Positions 32,660 to 44,837 of a DNA stretch of 46,650 nucleotides are shown here, one piece after another. A program made the position numbers and the translations under genes. Numbering within the stretch: the stretch's first letter is position 1; every line of letters begins with the position of its first letter. This stretch comes from Nitrospinaceae bacterium (GTDB lineage Bacteria > Nitrospinota_A > UBA7883 > JAJDBK01): contig JAJDBK010000026.1 of NCBI GenBank assembly GCA_029261405.1, positions 1 to 46,650 of the forward strand, read 5' to 3'. The notes under the pieces were generated by a model that had not been told where the DNA came from, did not search any database, and worked only from the letters and a program-made list of their open reading frames with translations.

Positions 32660-34450
32660 TCAGGTTGTAGCCCTGGCGCTCTTTTTCAGAACTTCTTTTT
32701 TGTATACGGCCATCACGTCCATTCTGCTTATCATGCCGATAACTTTAAACGGATCGGTTTGGCTGACCACCGGCAACTGGTCGATATCTATCATCGAAAA
32801 GCTCTCCATGGCGTCGTTAAGGTTATTCCCGGCCCTGACGGTGACAACGTTTTCTGTAGCGATCTCCCCTGCCACAACGATATCGGCAAGCTCGGCTGAC
32901 TCTAATAGAACCTCCCGGACGTTCTGCATCGAGATTATGCCAGTCAGCTTGTTATCCTCATTTAACACCGGGAAATAGTTATGACGCGAACTTACAATTA
33001 ACCGCATGACATCGCCAAAACTTATGTTCTCCTGGATAGTGGTGACATCCTTCGTCATGATCTCCCCCACCTTTATCCTGTCCATGACGGTAAGATCGCG
33101 ACCGCGCCATAGCTTTATTCCCTTCCTTCGAAGTTTCTCTGTATACAGCGACTCTTCGGAAAAGAGGGTCATTACATATGTAGACATTATGCAGGCGGTC
33201 ATTATCGGCAGGATGATCTGGTAATTACCGGTAAGCTCATACGCCATAAGAATGTTGGTAAGCGGAGCATGCGCTACCGCCGCCATGACAGCGCCAAGAC
33301 CGACCATAGCGTATACTCCTTCGCTAGCCACACTGTCGGGAAACATTCCGTTTACCAGATAACCGAATACTCCACCAGCCATACAGCCTATGAAGAGGGC
33401 GGGAGCGAAAATCCCACCCGCGCCACCAGATCCCAAAGAGAAGGAGGTTGCGACTATTTTCAGCAGAAGGAGAGTCATTGCCATGCCCATTAGCATGTCC
33501 CCTTCGAGCATCTCGTTTATAACTGAATAACCCGATCCGAATATCTGGGGATAAAAAAGACCGATGCCACCCACAACCAGACCACCTATGGCAGGTTTTA
33601 TAGCCGGATGAACATTAACATGTTCTTTGAAAAGCGTATCAGCCGTAAAGTAGGAGACATAAAAAAACCAGGCTACCAACCCGCATATTATCCCCAGTAT
33701 AAAAAAGAGAACAATTTCCAGGGGGGAGGCCAGGGAGTATGAAGGCGCTTCGAAAACCGGGATATCACCCATAAGCATCCGTTTGGTAGTGGTCGCCATT
33801 ACCGAGCTTATGACTATGGGAAGAAAAGAGACTACGTTAAAATCGGCCAGTATCAGTTCCACTGAAAAGATAACACCGGCTATCGGCGCATTGAATGCGG
33901 CGGCAATGCCTGCGGCGGCGCCACAACCGACCAGAAGCCGCAACCTGTCGCCCGATACTTTTAACGTCTGACCAATGGTCGAGGCCATAGAGGCGCATAT
34001 CTGTGTTATTGGCCCTTCCCTTCCGCCAGAGCCACCAGATCCGAGAAAAATCGCGGTGGTCAACGCCCGGAACCAGATTATTTTCCGCTTGACCTGTCCG
34101 TTGTCAACCGCAGTCCATTTCATTACCTCAGCGGCGGCGGCGGAATCCCCTTCCATCTTCATCCAGCAGGTCAGCAATCCGACAATCAACCCTCCCACCG
34201 CCGGAGTCAGCACAATAAGGATAGAGAGCCAAACTGATGGAGCGGCGCCTGTGAGGAGGGCTGGCCCTTCCATGAAAATGAATTTGGTCCAGTGGATCAA
34301 CTCCTCAAAGGCAACCGCCAGAAGGCCGCAAAGAACACCGAGCACACCCGATATAAAGAGGAGAACGGAGTGTTCTCTGGAGGACCCCGCCAGAAAGGTT
34401 TTGCCGAAAGCGAGTCTTACACTCTTTAAGGCGCTATCGATGATTTTCAT
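32660..34450 (-). CDS. ClC-family chloride channel/antiporter with C-terminal CBS pair
   Basis: A 596-residue protein. Residues about 25-440 are the ClC membrane domain: GSGGSGGREGPITQ holds the gating Glu of the GxEGP motif, and GSGGAGGIFAPALFIG the anion-site loop. Residues about 460-590 are two CBS domains (IMTKDVTTIQENISFGDVMRL; EIATENVVTVRAGNNL), which often bind adenine nucleotides and regulate transport. The usual helix-D GSGIP motif is replaced by a GDSAAAAEVMKW-type stretch, so anion selectivity may differ. Whether it is a channel or a proton antiporter cannot be told. It reads toward the small exported protein gene. Confidence 0.93.
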   Translation of the reverse strand: MKIIDSALKSVRLAFGKTFLAGSSREHSVLLFISGVLGVLCGLLAVAFEELIHWTKFIFMEGPALLTGAAPSVWLSILIVLTPAVGGLIVGLLTCWMKMEGDSAAAAEVMKWTAVDNGQVKRKIIWFRALTTAIFLGSGGSGGREGPITQICASMASTIGQTLKVSGDRLRLLVGCGAAAGIAAAFNAPIAGVIFSVELILADFNVVSFLPIVISSVMATTTKRMLMGDIPVFEAPSYSLASPLEIVLFFILGIICGLVAWFFYVSYFTADTLFKEHVNVHPAIKPAIGGLVVGGIGLFYPQIFGSGYSVINEMLEGDMLMGMAMTLLLLKIVATSFSLGSGGAGGIFAPALFIGCMAGGVFGYLVNGMFPDSVASEGVYAMVGLGAVMAAVAHAPLTNILMAYELTGNYQIILPIMTACIMSTYVMTLFSEESLYTEKLRRKGIKLWRGRDLTVMDRIKVGEIMTKDVTTIQENISFGDVMRLIVSSRHNYFPVLNEDNKLTGIISMQNVREVLLESAELADIVVAGEIATENVVTVRAGNNLNDAMESFSMIDIDQLPVVSQTDPFKVIGMISRMDVMAVYKKEVLKKSARATT

Positions 34451-34532
34451 TAACTACCGAAATAACGGTACCAGCCATGCTTATAAATAGCGCAATATCG
34501 AATCAACTACGCGCCTGTATACGAAACACCGT

Positions 34533-34571
34533 CCCGGGGCTTACGGAATTTTATATATATTCCGCCCCGGG
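34533..34571. terminator. GC-rich hairpin downstream of rpoC
   Basis: CCCGGGG (34533-34539), an inner CGGAAT/ATTCCG stem around a TA-rich loop, and CCCCGGG closing at 34571. It begins 20 bases after the rpoC stop and is also just upstream of the ClC gene. No T run follows on the minus strand, so it may act as a processing, pausing or Rho-linked signal rather than an intrinsic terminator. Confidence 0.5.
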
Positions 34572-34591
34572 GGAAGGAAATAGCGCTAACG

Positions 34592-37500
34592 CTACTCCTC
34601 CGACGTTTCGTTATTGTCCGCGCCCTTGGCCACGGCTGTTTCGGTCTCTTCGCTCTCACCCTCTTCAGCCGGTTTTGCGAAGAGTTGGTCGATAGCCGAA
34701 GCGCCTTCAGTGATTTTCCTGAATTGCGGGAGATCGGCCACCTTCATGCCGTAACCACTATATTTTCTGGCTCCTGTTCCAGCGGGAATCAAGCGTCCCA
34801 TTATGACGTTCTCCTTGAGACCCTTGAGAAGATCGACCTTACCGGAGACCGACACTTCTGTCAGTACCCGTGTTGTCTCCTGGAACGAGGCCGCTGAGAT
34901 GAAACTCTCGGTGGAGAGGGACGATTTCGTGATTCCCAGCAGAACCGGTCGACCTTTCGCCGGTTGTTTCCCCTCGGCGAGAATCTCCTTGTTCTTGTCC
35001 TGGAACATAAGTTTCGGAACCATCTCGCCGGCCATCATGTCGGTGTCGCCCGGATCTTCTATGACCAGGTGCCGCAACATCTGCCTTGCGATAACTTCGA
35101 TATGCTTATCGTTGATCTGCACACCCTGAAGACGATAGACCTCCTGAATCTCGTTAACAAGATACTTCTGAAGTTCCTTTTCGCCAAGAACCGCAAGGAT
35201 ATCGTGCGGGTTGGCCGCGCCGTCCATCAACGCCTCACCCGCGCGAACATAGTCGCCCTCGTGAACGTTGATATGCTTGCCCCTTGGCACCAGGTATTCG
35301 TGCTCCTCACCACCCTCGGTGGTCACTACAACACGGCGCATACCTTTTACTATTCCGCCCAGGGAGATCTTTCCGTTAACTTCGGAAATGGTCGCCTGGT
35401 CGTGCGGTTTGCGAGCTTCAAAAAGCTCAGCAACCCGGGGAAGTCCACCGGTAATATCCTTGGTCTTCGTTGTCTCTCTTGGTATCTTGGCCAGAACCGC
35501 GCCCGGTTTGATGATAGCGCCTTCTGTAACGGCAAGGTGAGCCCCGGCCGGCATATGGTACCTGCCAAGGGTTTTATTATGATCGTCCTTGATCGAGATG
35601 CGAGGCTGTTTTTTCTCCTCACGGTGATCAAGAATAACCTTTTCAGCGTGACCTGTCGTCTCGTCAATCTCCTCACGCATGGTGAGGTTTTCGAGAATAT
35701 CCCCAAATGCGACCTTTCCACCGGCTTCCGACAGGATCGACATGGTATAAGGATCCCACTCAGCCAGAATGTCACCCTCTTTCACCTTGTCACCATCATT
35801 GACCCTGAGCCTGGCCGAATAGACCAGCTTGTGCCGTTCTATCTCCCTGCCCTGGGCGTTTTCGAGGATAACTCCACCGTTCCGGTTCATTACCACACCT
35901 TCGGTTTCGCTGGTGGCGATATATTTTACGTCTATGAACCTGACGATTCCCTCCTTCTTGGCCTGCATCGTTGTCTGTTCGGCGGTTCTGGACGCTGTTC
36001 CGCCGATGTGGAAGGTTCTCATGGTCAACTGGGTACCCGGTTCGCCGATCGACTGGGCGGCGATAACACCCACGGCCTCACCTATCTCGGCGTATTTACC
36101 GGTGGCCAGGTTTCTTCCGTAACACTTTATGCAAACGCCATCGCGCAATTCGCAGGTCAGAACGGAGCGGATCTTGACCCGCTCAACTCCCCGGTCCTCA
36201 AAAAGCTTTGAAGCCTTCTCATCGATCATCTCGTTGGCGCCGAGAAGAGCTTCCTTGCTGAACGGGTCGGTAACCTCCTCCAGGGTAATCCTGCCGAGGA
36301 TACGTTCGCCAAGTTCCTGGATAACTTTTCCGCCTTCTACCAGCGCATAGATGTCAATACCGTTCAAAGTTCCGCAGTCATCCTGCAGAACAATGATATC
36401 CTGCGCCACGTCTACGAGCCTTCGGGTCAGATAACCGGAGTTCGCCGTTTTAAGGGCGGTATCGGCCAGACCTTTACGGGCTCCGTGAGTGGAAATGAAG
36501 TACTGCAGAACAGTCAGACCTTCACGGAAGTTCGCCGTAATCGGTGTCTCCATGATCTCGCCAGACGGTTTGGCCATCAGGCCACGCATTCCGGCAAGCT
36601 GGCGAATCTGCTGGGCCGATCCGCGAGCGCCAGACTCGGCCATGATATAGATTGAGTTAAAGTCCTTATCCTTGGCTCTGCCGCCGCTTACCTCAGCGTC
36701 CTCCTCCTCAAGCGCCCTGAACATCTCCGTAGCCACCTGGTCGGTTACATGGGCCCATACGTCGATTATCTTGTTGTACCGTTCACCATGGGTGATTAGT
36801 CCTGAGTGGTACTGTTCGTCAATCTTGGCCACCTCCTTGCGGGCGCCATCTACCATGGTCGCTTTGTTATCCGGAATAATCATGTTGTCCATGGAGATGG
36901 TAATGCCGGCGCGGGTTGCAACGTCAAAACCGAGGCTCTTCATTTTGTCGAGGAACTTTACGCATTCGTCTCGCCCCTTGGTGAGGAATACGTCGTTTAC
37001 CAGCTCCTGCAACGACTTTTTAACCATCAGACGGTTCACGTTCTCGAAATCCATACCTTTCGGCAATATTTCATAAAAGAGCACCCGACCGGTGGTGGTG
37101 TCATGGACTTTGCCGTCAATCCGGACCCTTATCCCGGCGTTCATGTGCACCTGCTGGTTGTCGAATGCGGAGCGAACTTCCGCAACGCATGAAAATCCTT
37201 TCCCTTCACCGGTAACCCCCGCCCGCTCTTTCGTCAGGTAATAACAACCTAGAACGATATCCTGGGTAGGTACGGCAATCGGTTTTCCGTTTGCCGGGGA
37301 GATGATGTTGTTAATCGACATCATCAGGAATTTGCACTCTATCTGAGCCTCCAGTGACAACGGTATATGAACGGCCATCTGGTCACCATCGAAGTCGGCG
37401 TTGAAAGCGGCGCAGACCAGAGGATGCAACTGTATCGCCTTGCCTTCAATAAGGACAGGCATGAAAGCCTGGATTCCGAGTCTGTGCAGGGTTGGCGCGC

Positions 37501-38779
37501 GGTTGAGAAGAACCGGATGGTCTTTGATGACCTCTTCCAAAACCTCCCAAACCTCCTCTTTTTGTTGCTCCACCATCTTCTTGGCGCTCTTTATGGTGGT
37601 GGCGTAGCCCTTCTCCTCAAGTTTCTGGAATATGAAGGGTTTGAAGATCTCCACAGCCATCTTTTTTGGAAGACCGCACTGGCTGAATTTAAGATCAGGT
37701 CCAACGACGATAACTGATCGACCGGAATAATCGACACGTTTTCCGAGCAGGTTCTGACGAAAACGCCCCTGCTTTCCCTTGAGCATATCGGAAAGCGATT
37801 TTAACGGGCGCTTGTTCGGCCCCTTGAGGGTTCTTCCCCTGCGTCCGTTGTCAAACAGGGCCGCCACCGCCTCCTGAAGCATCCGTTTTTCATTTCGGAT
37901 GATAATGTCGGGCGCTCTGAGTTCCTGGATCCTTTTCAAGCGGTTGTTTCTGTTGATAACCCGCCTGTAGAGATCGTTCAAGTCGGAGGTTGCAAACCTT
38001 CCGCCGTCAAGCGGAACTAAAGGACGCAACTCCGGCGGAATGACCGGAACGACCTTCAGGATCATCCACTCCGGCCTGTTGCCAGATTTCCGGAATGCCT
38101 CCACGATTTTAAGCCGCTTGGTCAGCTTCCTCAAGGTCTGCTGGGATGAGGTCTCTTTAAGAGCCACCCGGAGATCTTCCGCAAGCTCGTCGATATCGAT
38201 ACCGCTTATAAGTTCGTTGACAGCCTCAGCGCCTATTCCCGCGCGAAACGCCCCTTCACCGAACTCCTCCAACGCCTTGCGGTATGCGTCTTCGGTCATG
38301 ACCTGCTTATACTTTAACTCTGTATCGCCAGGATCAATGATGATGTACGATTCAAAGTAGATAACTTTTTCGAGTTCCCGTAACGTCAGGTCGAGGAAAT
38401 TGCCTATTCTCGACGGCAGACCTTTGAAAAACCAGATATGCGCCACCGGGGAGGCAAGTTCGATATGTCCCATCCGCTCACGGCGTACCTTCGACAGGAT
38501 GACCTCGACACCGCATTTCTCACACACCACGCCCTTGTGCTTCATCCGCTTGTACTTGCCGCATGTGCATTCCCAGTCCTTCACAGGCCCGAAAATCTTG
38601 GCGCAGAACAACCCATCCCGTTCCGGTTTGAAAGTACGATAGTTTATCGTCTCCGGTTTTTTCACCTCGCCGAAAGACCAGGACCTGATTTTCTCCGGGG
38701 AGGCAAGTCTGATTCTTATGGCGTTAAAGGTGATGGGATCTCTGGTTTTTTCTCCAAAGGAACTTCCCGGCGTCTCCAA
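34592..38779 (-). CDS. rpoC: RNA polymerase beta' subunit
   Basis: A 1395-residue core RNA polymerase subunit. The N-terminal zinc motif reads [20 protein letters not shown]. The catalytic [12 protein letters not shown] (about residue 465) holds the three magnesium-binding Asp. The second zinc cluster starts [14 protein letters not shown], and the trigger-loop region [16 protein letters not shown] is present. Length is usual for Proteobacteria without large insertions. The first codon is TTG, eight bases after a strong AGGAG. It follows rpoB by 84 bases. The C-terminal tail is acidic ([15 protein letters not shown]). Confidence 0.99.
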   Translation of the reverse strand: METPGSSFGEKTRDPITFNAIRIRLASPEKIRSWSFGEVKKPETINYRTFKPERDGLFCAKIFGPVKDWECTCGKYKRMKHKGVVCEKCGVEVILSKVRRERMGHIELASPVAHIWFFKGLPSRIGNFLDLTLRELEKVIYFESYIIIDPGDTELKYKQVMTEDAYRKALEEFGEGAFRAGIGAEAVNELISGIDIDELAEDLRVALKETSSQQTLRKLTKRLKIVEAFRKSGNRPEWMILKVVPVIPPELRPLVPLDGGRFATSDLNDLYRRVINRNNRLKRIQELRAPDIIIRNEKRMLQEAVAALFDNGRRGRTLKGPNKRPLKSLSDMLKGKQGRFRQNLLGKRVDYSGRSVIVVGPDLKFSQCGLPKKMAVEIFKPFIFQKLEEKGYATTIKSAKKMVEQQKEEVWEVLEEVIKDHPVLLNRAPTLHRLGIQAFMPVLIEGKAIQLHPLVCAAFNADFDGDQMAVHIPLSLEAQIECKFLMMSINNIISPANGKPIAVPTQDIVLGCYYLTKERAGVTGEGKGFSCVAEVRSAFDNQQVHMNAGIRVRIDGKVHDTTTGRVLFYEILPKGMDFENVNRLMVKKSLQELVNDVFLTKGRDECVKFLDKMKSLGFDVATRAGITISMDNMIIPDNKATMVDGARKEVAKIDEQYHSGLITHGERYNKIIDVWAHVTDQVATEMFRALEEEDAEVSGGRAKDKDFNSIYIMAESGARGSAQQIRQLAGMRGLMAKPSGEIMETPITANFREGLTVLQYFISTHGARKGLADTALKTANSGYLTRRLVDVAQDIIVLQDDCGTLNGIDIYALVEGGKVIQELGERILGRITLEEVTDPFSKEALLGANEMIDEKASKLFEDRGVERVKIRSVLTCELRDGVCIKCYGRNLATGKYAEIGEAVGVIAAQSIGEPGTQLTMRTFHIGGTASRTAEQTTMQAKKEGIVRFIDVKYIATSETEGVVMNRNGGVILENAQGREIERHKLVYSARLRVNDGDKVKEGDILAEWDPYTMSILSEAGGKVAFGDILENLTMREEIDETTGHAEKVILDHREEKKQPRISIKDDHNKTLGRYHMPAGAHLAVTEGAIIKPGAVLAKIPRETTKTKDITGGLPRVAELFEARKPHDQATISEVNGKISLGGIVKGMRRVVVTTEGGEEHEYLVPRGKHINVHEGDYVRAGEALMDGAANPHDILAVLGEKELQKYLVNEIQEVYRLQGVQINDKHIEVIARQMLRHLVIEDPGDTDMMAGEMVPKLMFQDKNKEILAEGKQPAKGRPVLLGITKSSLSTESFISAASFQETTRVLTEVSVSGKVDLLKGLKENVIMGRLIPAGTGARKYSGYGMKVADLPQFRKITEGASAIDQLFAKPAEEGESEETETAVAKGADNNETSEE

Positions 38780-38863
38780 TGGTATATCTCCTAAGTTAGG
38801 ATTGATGTAACGAATGATCGCCCTTCCCGCTCCCGGTTTATTACCAGGAACGGGAGAGCTAAA

Positions 38864-41800
38864 CTATTCAGGGCTTTGTAGCAACTCCACATCGAGGCAG
38901 AGCGCCTGCAGTTCTTTAACAAGTACGTTAAACGACTCAGGTAGACCCGGATGCAACGAATGATCACCCTTGACGATCGACTCGTACATCCTTTTTCTAC
39001 CCTCCACATCGTCCGATTTTACAGTAAGCATCTCCTGGAGAGTGGCGGCCGCTCCGTAAGCCTCAAGCGCCCAGACTTCCATCTCACCGAGCCTCTGTCC
39101 GCCGAACTGCGCCTTGCCCCCCAGCGGTTGCTGGGTTACCAGGGAGTAGGGGCCTGTGGAACGGGCGTGGATCTTATCGTCCACCAGGTGATGCAGTTTC
39201 AGCATATATATATAACCGACAAGGACTTTCTGATCGAAATGAGTTCCCTCCAGCCCATCGACCAACGGTATTTTTCCGTTGATCGGATAGTCCGATTTCT
39301 CCATCATCTCCTGGATGTCCTTCTCGATCGCGCCGTCGAACACAGGAGTAGCCACATGTTCACCGGTCCGTTTGGCCGCCATACCGAGGTTCGTCTCCAT
39401 GATCTGACCGACGTTCATCCTCGACGGAACACCAAGAGGATTGAGAACAATCTCGACCGACTGACCATCTTCCGTGAAGGGCATATCCTCTTCAGGCACG
39501 ATAACCGAAACGACACCTTTATTACCGTGGCGTCCGGCCATTTTATCCCCGACCTGGAGTTTCCTCTTGATGGCTATGTAAACCTTTACCATCTTGATGA
39601 CGCCAGGCGGCAGTTCGTCCCCTCTGGCGAATTTCAGGATCCGGTCGTCATAACGGGACTTGACTATCCTCAAAAGTTCGGTGGTGGTTTTCTCAATAGT
39701 ATTGATGCTCTCCATCAAGGCGTTGTCATCGACATCAATCTTGAGAATATCGATATCTCCGATCCCTTCCAGAAGCTCCTCGGTCAGCTCGACCCCTTTC
39801 GGGACGATAACCTCGTCACCCTTTTTCACATCCAGGGCCGATTTGTGACCTACGAGCATCGATCTGATATTGGCCCTGCTTTCACTGATGATGATGCTAC
39901 TCTCGTCAGCCATATCCTTGTCAAGCTTCGCCCTCTCCTCCTCTTCGATTTCGAAGGTCCGCTGGTCCTTGTCGGCGCCACGGCGGGTGAAGACCTTAAC
40001 GTTGATGACAGTTCCTTCGTTGCCTGGTGGCACTTTCAGGGACGTGTCACGGACATCGCCCGCTTTCTCGCCGAATATCGCCTTTAACAGCTTTTCTTCC
40101 GGTGAGAGAAGGGTCTCCCCTTTCGGGGTCACCTTTCCGACAAGGATGTCGCCAGCCTTAACCTTGGCGCCAATCCTTATGATTCCAGATGTATCGAGGT
40201 TTTTCAACGTCTCTTCAGAGACGTTGGGAATATCCCTCGTGATCTCTTCTTTCCCCTGACGGGTATCCCGCGCTTCGATCTCGAACTCTTCGATATGAAT
40301 CGAAGTAAAGATATCTTCCTTGACAGCTTTCTCCGAAACGATGATCGCGTCCTCGAAGTTATAGCCGTGCCACGGCATAAAGGCCACCAAAACGTTCCTG
40401 CCGAGGGCTAGTTCGCCACGGTCAGTAGACTGACCGTCTGCAATAACTCCCCCCACCTCAACCTTCTGCCCCATCGAAACCAGTGGTGACTGGTTGATAC
40501 AGGTATTCTGGTTGGATCGGTTATATTTGATAAGGTCATATATATCGACCTTCGAGTGATGGCCCCCGTTTTTGTCAGCCCGGATAACTATCCTGCTGGC
40601 GTCAACAGAAATAACCTCACCCGCATGCCGGGCGGCAACCACGGCGCCAGAATCCTTGGCGACCAACGCTTCCATGCCTGTACCCACAAGCGGAGCCTCA
40701 GTCTGTAGCAGGGGGACCGCCTGACGTTGCATGTTCGACCCCATAAGGGCCCTGTTAGCATCATCGTTTTCCAGAAACGGAATCAACGAGGCCGCCACTG
40801 AAACCAACTGCTTCGGTGAAACGTCCATGTAGTCGACCTCCGCAGGAGGCGCCATGACGTAGTCGCCACCTTTCCTGCAGATGACAAGGTCCATGATAAA
40901 CCGGTTGTTTTCGTCCAGTTTGGCGTTGGCCTGGGCTATGGTGTATTTATCCTCCTCCATGGCGGAGAGATAGACAACATCTGTACTGACCCCGCCGTTT
41001 TCCGCCTTACGGTAAGGAGTTTCGATAAAACCGAACTCGTTGACCCTCGCAAACGTCGATAACGACGAAATCAGCCCGATGTTGGGACCCTCAGGGGTTT
41101 CAATCGGGCATATCCGACCGTAATGGGACGGATGTACGTCCCGGACCTCAAAACCCGCCCGCTCCCTCGTTAATCCACCAGGACCGAGAGCTGAAAGACG
41201 TCGTTTATGTGTCACGGAGGAGAGTGGATTTGTCTGGTCCATGAACTGCGAAAGTTGGGACGATCCGAAGAACTCCTTGATGGCCGCTGTAACCGGCTTG
41301 GAGTTAATCAGGTCGTGCGGCATACACGCGGTCAGGTCCATCATGTTCATTCGTTCCATGATCGCCTTCTCCATCCGTACAAGCCCTACACGGAACTGGT
41401 TCTCCACCGATTCACCTACACTGCGAACCCGACGATTCCCCAGGTGGTCGATGTCGTCCGACTGTCCGATCCCTCTACGCAGATCGAATAGCGCCTTCAC
41501 GGCGCCCATGATGTCTTCTTTAGTGATAAGCCGTTCGGTTAAAGGATAATCGAGCCCCAAACGGTTATTCAGTTTCAAACGACCTACATCGGAAAGATCG
41601 TACCGTTTCGCGTTAAAAAAGAGATTTTCAAAAAAGGTCTTTGCCGATTCTGTGGTGGGAGGATCGCCGGGGCGCATCCTCCTGTAGATCTCTTTCAAGG
41701 CGTCTTCGGTAGACTCGATCTTGTCGACATCTATGGTGTCACGAATGGAAGACTCGCCTGTGGTCTGGCCTATAATAAGGATTTTCAAGGTCGAAATCCT

Positions 41801-42913
41801 TCTCTCGCGGATGACTTCGAGGGTCTCGATGGTGACCCGACTGTTAACCTCGATCAGGATCTCGCCGGTCTCCTCGTCCACAACATCTTCGGCGCAAAGG
41901 CGGCCCAGAAAATCCTCTTCCGATATCTGTAAAGTCTCGATACCGGCGGTTGTGAGCTGTTTGATCATCCGTTTGTTGAGTTTGCGGCCCCCCTTGACGA
42001 TGACCTCACCCGATTTCGGGTCTTTTATATCAGCCAGAACCTTAAACGCCAGCGGCAGTAAATCTTTACTCAGAGCCACCAGATACTGATCCGTATCGTG
42101 GGAGATTCTTACCTCCGCGATCTTGTAGTAGTAGGCGAGTATCTCCTCGGTCCCAAACCCCAGAGCTTTGATAAGTATGGTGGCGGGGAATTTCCTGCGC
42201 CTGTCAATTCTGGCGTGCAGGATATCCTTGGCGTCGAATTCAAAGTCGAGCCACGACCCCCTGTACGGGATAAGTCTGGCCGAATGAGTCGTCTGACCCG
42301 CCTGGGCGCCTTTTCCCTTGTCCGCTGTAAGAAATACACCCGGGGACCGGTGCAACTGGCTGACCGCCACACGCTCGGTTCCGTTGATGATAAAAGTTCC
42401 GGTATTGGTCATCAGTGGGATTTCGCCAAGGTATATCTTCTGTTCCTTGACCTCACGAACCGACTCCTCACCGGTCTCCTCATCCTTGCTCATTATTACA
42501 AGACGAACCTTGATCTTCAGCGGTTCGGAAAATGTCATTCCGCGTTTGAGACACTCTTCTTTCGGGTACGATTCCTTGTAGAGCGGTCTCTTTTTGCAGA
42601 TATGGCATGTAAGATCGGGACCACCAAGGTCTACATACTCTCCGCAACCACACTCCCATATGCCAAGTTCATAACCTTTGTATTCGAGAGTAGCGGTTTT
42701 GTTGAAATCGGATATCGGGAACACATTCTGGAAAACTTCATGCAAGCCATACTTATTCCGTTTTGCCGGACTTGTATTCCGTTGCAGGAAGCGCTCATAA
42801 AAACTCGTCTGAATTTCCAGCAGGTTGGGAATATCTAGAATGGCCGGTATACGGGAGAAATTTCTTCTGTTGATGGGTTCCTTGCCAGGCCGATAAGTGG
42901 CGGCTATGGTCAT
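38864..42913 (-). CDS. rpoB: RNA polymerase beta subunit with Cys4 insertion
   Basis: A 1349-residue core subunit. The rifampicin-pocket region is wild type ([28 protein letters not shown]), and so are [10 protein letters not shown]-type lineage loops, [21 protein letters not shown] and [24 protein letters not shown]. Odd: after [12 protein letters not shown] there is C-x-C-G-E-Y-V, and then C-x2-C (Cys88, 90, 103, 106), before the normal [16 protein letters not shown]. This looks like a small zinc-ribbon-type insertion not found in E. coli RpoB. The ATG at 42913 has GGAGG seven bases upstream; a TTG one codon earlier is less likely. Confidence 0.98.
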   Translation of the reverse strand: MTIAATYRPGKEPINRRNFSRIPAILDIPNLLEIQTSFYERFLQRNTSPAKRNKYGLHEVFQNVFPISDFNKTATLEYKGYELGIWECGCGEYVDLGGPDLTCHICKKRPLYKESYPKEECLKRGMTFSEPLKIKVRLVIMSKDEETGEESVREVKEQKIYLGEIPLMTNTGTFIINGTERVAVSQLHRSPGVFLTADKGKGAQAGQTTHSARLIPYRGSWLDFEFDAKDILHARIDRRRKFPATILIKALGFGTEEILAYYYKIAEVRISHDTDQYLVALSKDLLPLAFKVLADIKDPKSGEVIVKGGRKLNKRMIKQLTTAGIETLQISEEDFLGRLCAEDVVDEETGEILIEVNSRVTIETLEVIRERRISTLKILIIGQTTGESSIRDTIDVDKIESTEDALKEIYRRMRPGDPPTTESAKTFFENLFFNAKRYDLSDVGRLKLNNRLGLDYPLTERLITKEDIMGAVKALFDLRRGIGQSDDIDHLGNRRVRSVGESVENQFRVGLVRMEKAIMERMNMMDLTACMPHDLINSKPVTAAIKEFFGSSQLSQFMDQTNPLSSVTHKRRLSALGPGGLTRERAGFEVRDVHPSHYGRICPIETPEGPNIGLISSLSTFARVNEFGFIETPYRKAENGGVSTDVVYLSAMEEDKYTIAQANAKLDENNRFIMDLVICRKGGDYVMAPPAEVDYMDVSPKQLVSVAASLIPFLENDDANRALMGSNMQRQAVPLLQTEAPLVGTGMEALVAKDSGAVVAARHAGEVISVDASRIVIRADKNGGHHSKVDIYDLIKYNRSNQNTCINQSPLVSMGQKVEVGGVIADGQSTDRGELALGRNVLVAFMPWHGYNFEDAIIVSEKAVKEDIFTSIHIEEFEIEARDTRQGKEEITRDIPNVSEETLKNLDTSGIIRIGAKVKAGDILVGKVTPKGETLLSPEEKLLKAIFGEKAGDVRDTSLKVPPGNEGTVINVKVFTRRGADKDQRTFEIEEEERAKLDKDMADESSIIISESRANIRSMLVGHKSALDVKKGDEVIVPKGVELTEELLEGIGDIDILKIDVDDNALMESINTIEKTTTELLRIVKSRYDDRILKFARGDELPPGVIKMVKVYIAIKRKLQVGDKMAGRHGNKGVVSVIVPEEDMPFTEDGQSVEIVLNPLGVPSRMNVGQIMETNLGMAAKRTGEHVATPVFDGAIEKDIQEMMEKSDYPINGKIPLVDGLEGTHFDQKVLVGYIYMLKLHHLVDDKIHARSTGPYSLVTQQPLGGKAQFGGQRLGEMEVWALEAYGAAATLQEMLTVKSDDVEGRKRMYESIVKGDHSLHPGLPESFNVLVKELQALCLDVELLQSPE

Positions 42914-43058
42914 CAATCAACCTCCAGTCGCGCAGATGGCCCCTGAGCCTCCGCGCGTGTTCAAATTTTTCTTTCCGGGAATGGTAAAACAGTCTTTCCG
43001 GGAACGTAACGTATAAATCATCCCCCCCAACATATTGAAGGAACGAAAATACCTGCGT

Positions 43059-43094
43059 AAAAAACCGGGCAAGGCTTTTTTTACTCCTTGCCCG
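43059..43094 (-). terminator. Hairpin between rplL and rpoB, attenuator-like
   Basis: A 9-bp perfect stem CGGGCAAGG/CCTTGCCCG (43066-43074 and 43086-43094) with an 11-base loop. On the minus strand it is followed by GG and six T residues. It starts 10 bases past the rplL stop. In E. coli a partial terminator at this place lowers rpoBC relative to ribosomal protein expression; the same role is likely here. Confidence 0.75.
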
Positions 43095-43104
43095 ATAACT
43101 TATC

Positions 43105-43482
43105 CTATTTTATATCGACTGAGGCGCCAGCTTCTTCAAGCTTTTTCTTAAGCTCTTCGGCGTCCTCCGGCGAGACCCCTTCCTTGACGGCCTTCGGGGC
43201 GCCGTCCACAAGAGCCTTGGCTTCCTTAAGCCCGAGACCTGTGATCTCACGAACAGTCTTGATCACCTGGATCTTTTTGTCCCCGGCGCTTGTAAGAATT
43301 ACGGAAACCTCGCTGGGACCTTCCTCCTCCGCCGCTCCTCCGCCATCACCTGCGGCCATAACCGCTGTGGGAGCGGCCGCGGAAACACCCCATTCATCCT
43401 CAAGCTCTTTAACAAAAGAGAGTAGCTCGTGAACAGGTAAACCACCCAAAAATTCCTTGACATCGTCTTTAGAGATAGCCAT
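43105..43482 (-). CDS. rplL: 50S ribosomal protein L7/L12
   Basis: A 125-residue stalk protein that recruits translation GTPases. It has an N-terminal dimerisation helix ([25 protein letters not shown]), an Ala/Gly-rich hinge ([19 protein letters not shown]) and the conserved C-terminal domain ([20 protein letters not shown], then [15 protein letters not shown]). GGAGG lies 12 bases before the ATG. It follows rplJ in the usual order. Confidence 0.99.
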   Translation of the reverse strand: MAISKDDVKEFLGGLPVHELLSFVKELEDEWGVSAAAPTAVMAAGDGGGAAEEEGPSEVSVILTSAGDKKIQVIKTVREITGLGLKEAKALVDGAPKAVKEGVSPEDAEELKKKLEEAGASVDIK

Positions 43483-43537
43483 CTTTCTAATATTCCTCCA
43501 ATCCTGATCTATATTCGTTTCGTATCCCGCCTTAAGC

Positions 43538-44068
43538 TTAACTCTCGTCAGTTTTCTTTTCGGCCAGGGCGTTTAGTAAGTACAAGAATTTTCTAGCGCT
43601 GTTGGTCATAAGACCCATGACATTCCGGGCGGGCGCCTGTAACAGACCCAGAAGCATCGCTTGAACCACCGGTTTGGACGGCAGATCCCCAAGCTGTTTC
43701 ACACCGGCGGCGTCAATGAAGGAACCCTCCACAACACCTCCGAGAATATTAAGAGACTTGTTGTTCGTCTTGGCGAATTCGAGAATAATCTTGGCCGGTG
43801 GCCCGATCTCCTCGCCATACCCCAACACAACCACAACAGGCCCCTTCAAAAGACTTTTTGCGCTCTCCATAGAGGTTTCATCTATGGCAATTCGGGCCAG
43901 AGTGTTCTTCACTACCTTCAGACTGGCCGAAGCCTCGCGCAGATCCTTGCGCAGAAGGTCTACCTGTTCAACTGTTACGCCTGAAAAGTTGGCGAAAACA
44001 GCCACCTTAGCGGTGGAAAAACTCTCGTTAAGCCGCTTTACCTCATCTATCTTAGCTACTACTACCAT
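43538..44068 (-). CDS. rplJ: 50S ribosomal protein L10
   Basis: A 176-residue protein forming the base of the L7/L12 stalk. Motifs are [41 protein letters not shown] and the C-terminal L12-binding helix [21 protein letters not shown]. The gap to rplA is only 27 bases, leaving no room for the long L10-binding leader seen between these genes in many bacteria, so autoregulation, if any, must differ. Confidence 0.98.
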   Translation of the reverse strand: MVVVAKIDEVKRLNESFSTAKVAVFANFSGVTVEQVDLLRKDLREASASLKVVKNTLARIAIDETSMESAKSLLKGPVVVVLGYGEEIGPPAKIILEFAKTNNKSLNILGGVVEGSFIDAAGVKQLGDLPSKPVVQAMLLGLLQAPARNVMGLMTNSARKFLYLLNALAEKKTDES

Positions 44069-44095
44069 GATCGGTTCACTCTCATTTCTGTTACG

Positions 44096-44812
44096 TTACG
44101 CCGCCGTAACCTTGGCGCTTAACGATGGTACGGACGTATCCACCTTTAAACCGGGCCCCATGGTAGCGCTGACGGAGATAGACCTAATGTAAGTCCCTTT
44201 GGCGGAAGCCGGTTTCATCTTCTGCAACTGCTCAATAAGAGCCCTGGCGTTTTCAAAAAGATCATCGGCGGAAAAACCGCTCTTGCCGATAGGCGCGTGA
44301 ATGATACCGCCTTTGTCAACCCGGAACTCCACTTTACCCGCCTGGATCTCTTTGATCGCCTTCTCAAGATCGAACGTTACCGTACCCGATTTCGGGTTCG
44401 GCATAAGACCTCTGGGTCCTAAAACCCTGGCAACCTTGCCCACCTGGCCCATCATATCCGGCGTGGCCACAGCCACATCGAAATCGAGCCAGCCATCTTT
44501 GACCTTCTCCACCAGATCCTCGGCGCCAACAACATGCGCGCCCGCCGATTCGGCTTCTTTTTGCTTCTCTCCCTTTGCAAACACTATAATCCTCTTCGTT
44601 TTGCCCGTCCCCTTCGGCAGGGTGACAGCTCCACGGATCATCTGGTCAGCTTTGGTAGGATCGACACCAAGACGTATCGAAATCTCCACTGTCTCGACAA
44701 ACTTCGCGTTTGCCAGATCTTTTGCTGTTTGAAGGGCTTCACTAAGCGAATACCGCTTCTCGCTGTCGATTTTCGACAACGAACCCCTTAAACGTTTACC
44801 TATTTTCGGCAT
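44096..44812 (-). CDS. rplA: 50S ribosomal protein L1
   Basis: A 238-residue rRNA-binding protein. It starts [12 protein letters not shown] and contains the conserved [20 protein letters not shown], then [26 protein letters not shown] and [15 protein letters not shown], and ends STKGT-type loops with [14 protein letters not shown]. An open frame extends 22 codons further up. The ATG at 44812 is chosen because the family begins there and AGGAG lies nine bases upstream. In many bacteria L1 represses the rplKA transcript. Confidence 0.98.
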   Translation of the reverse strand: MPKIGKRLRGSLSKIDSEKRYSLSEALQTAKDLANAKFVETVEISIRLGVDPTKADQMIRGAVTLPKGTGKTKRIIVFAKGEKQKEAESAGAHVVGAEDLVEKVKDGWLDFDVAVATPDMMGQVGKVARVLGPRGLMPNPKSGTVTFDLEKAIKEIQAGKVEFRVDKGGIIHAPIGKSGFSADDLFENARALIEQLQKMKPASAKGTYIRSISVSATMGPGLKVDTSVPSLSAKVTAA

Positions 44813-44837
44813 TAATCGACTCCTGCTAACGACGCGG

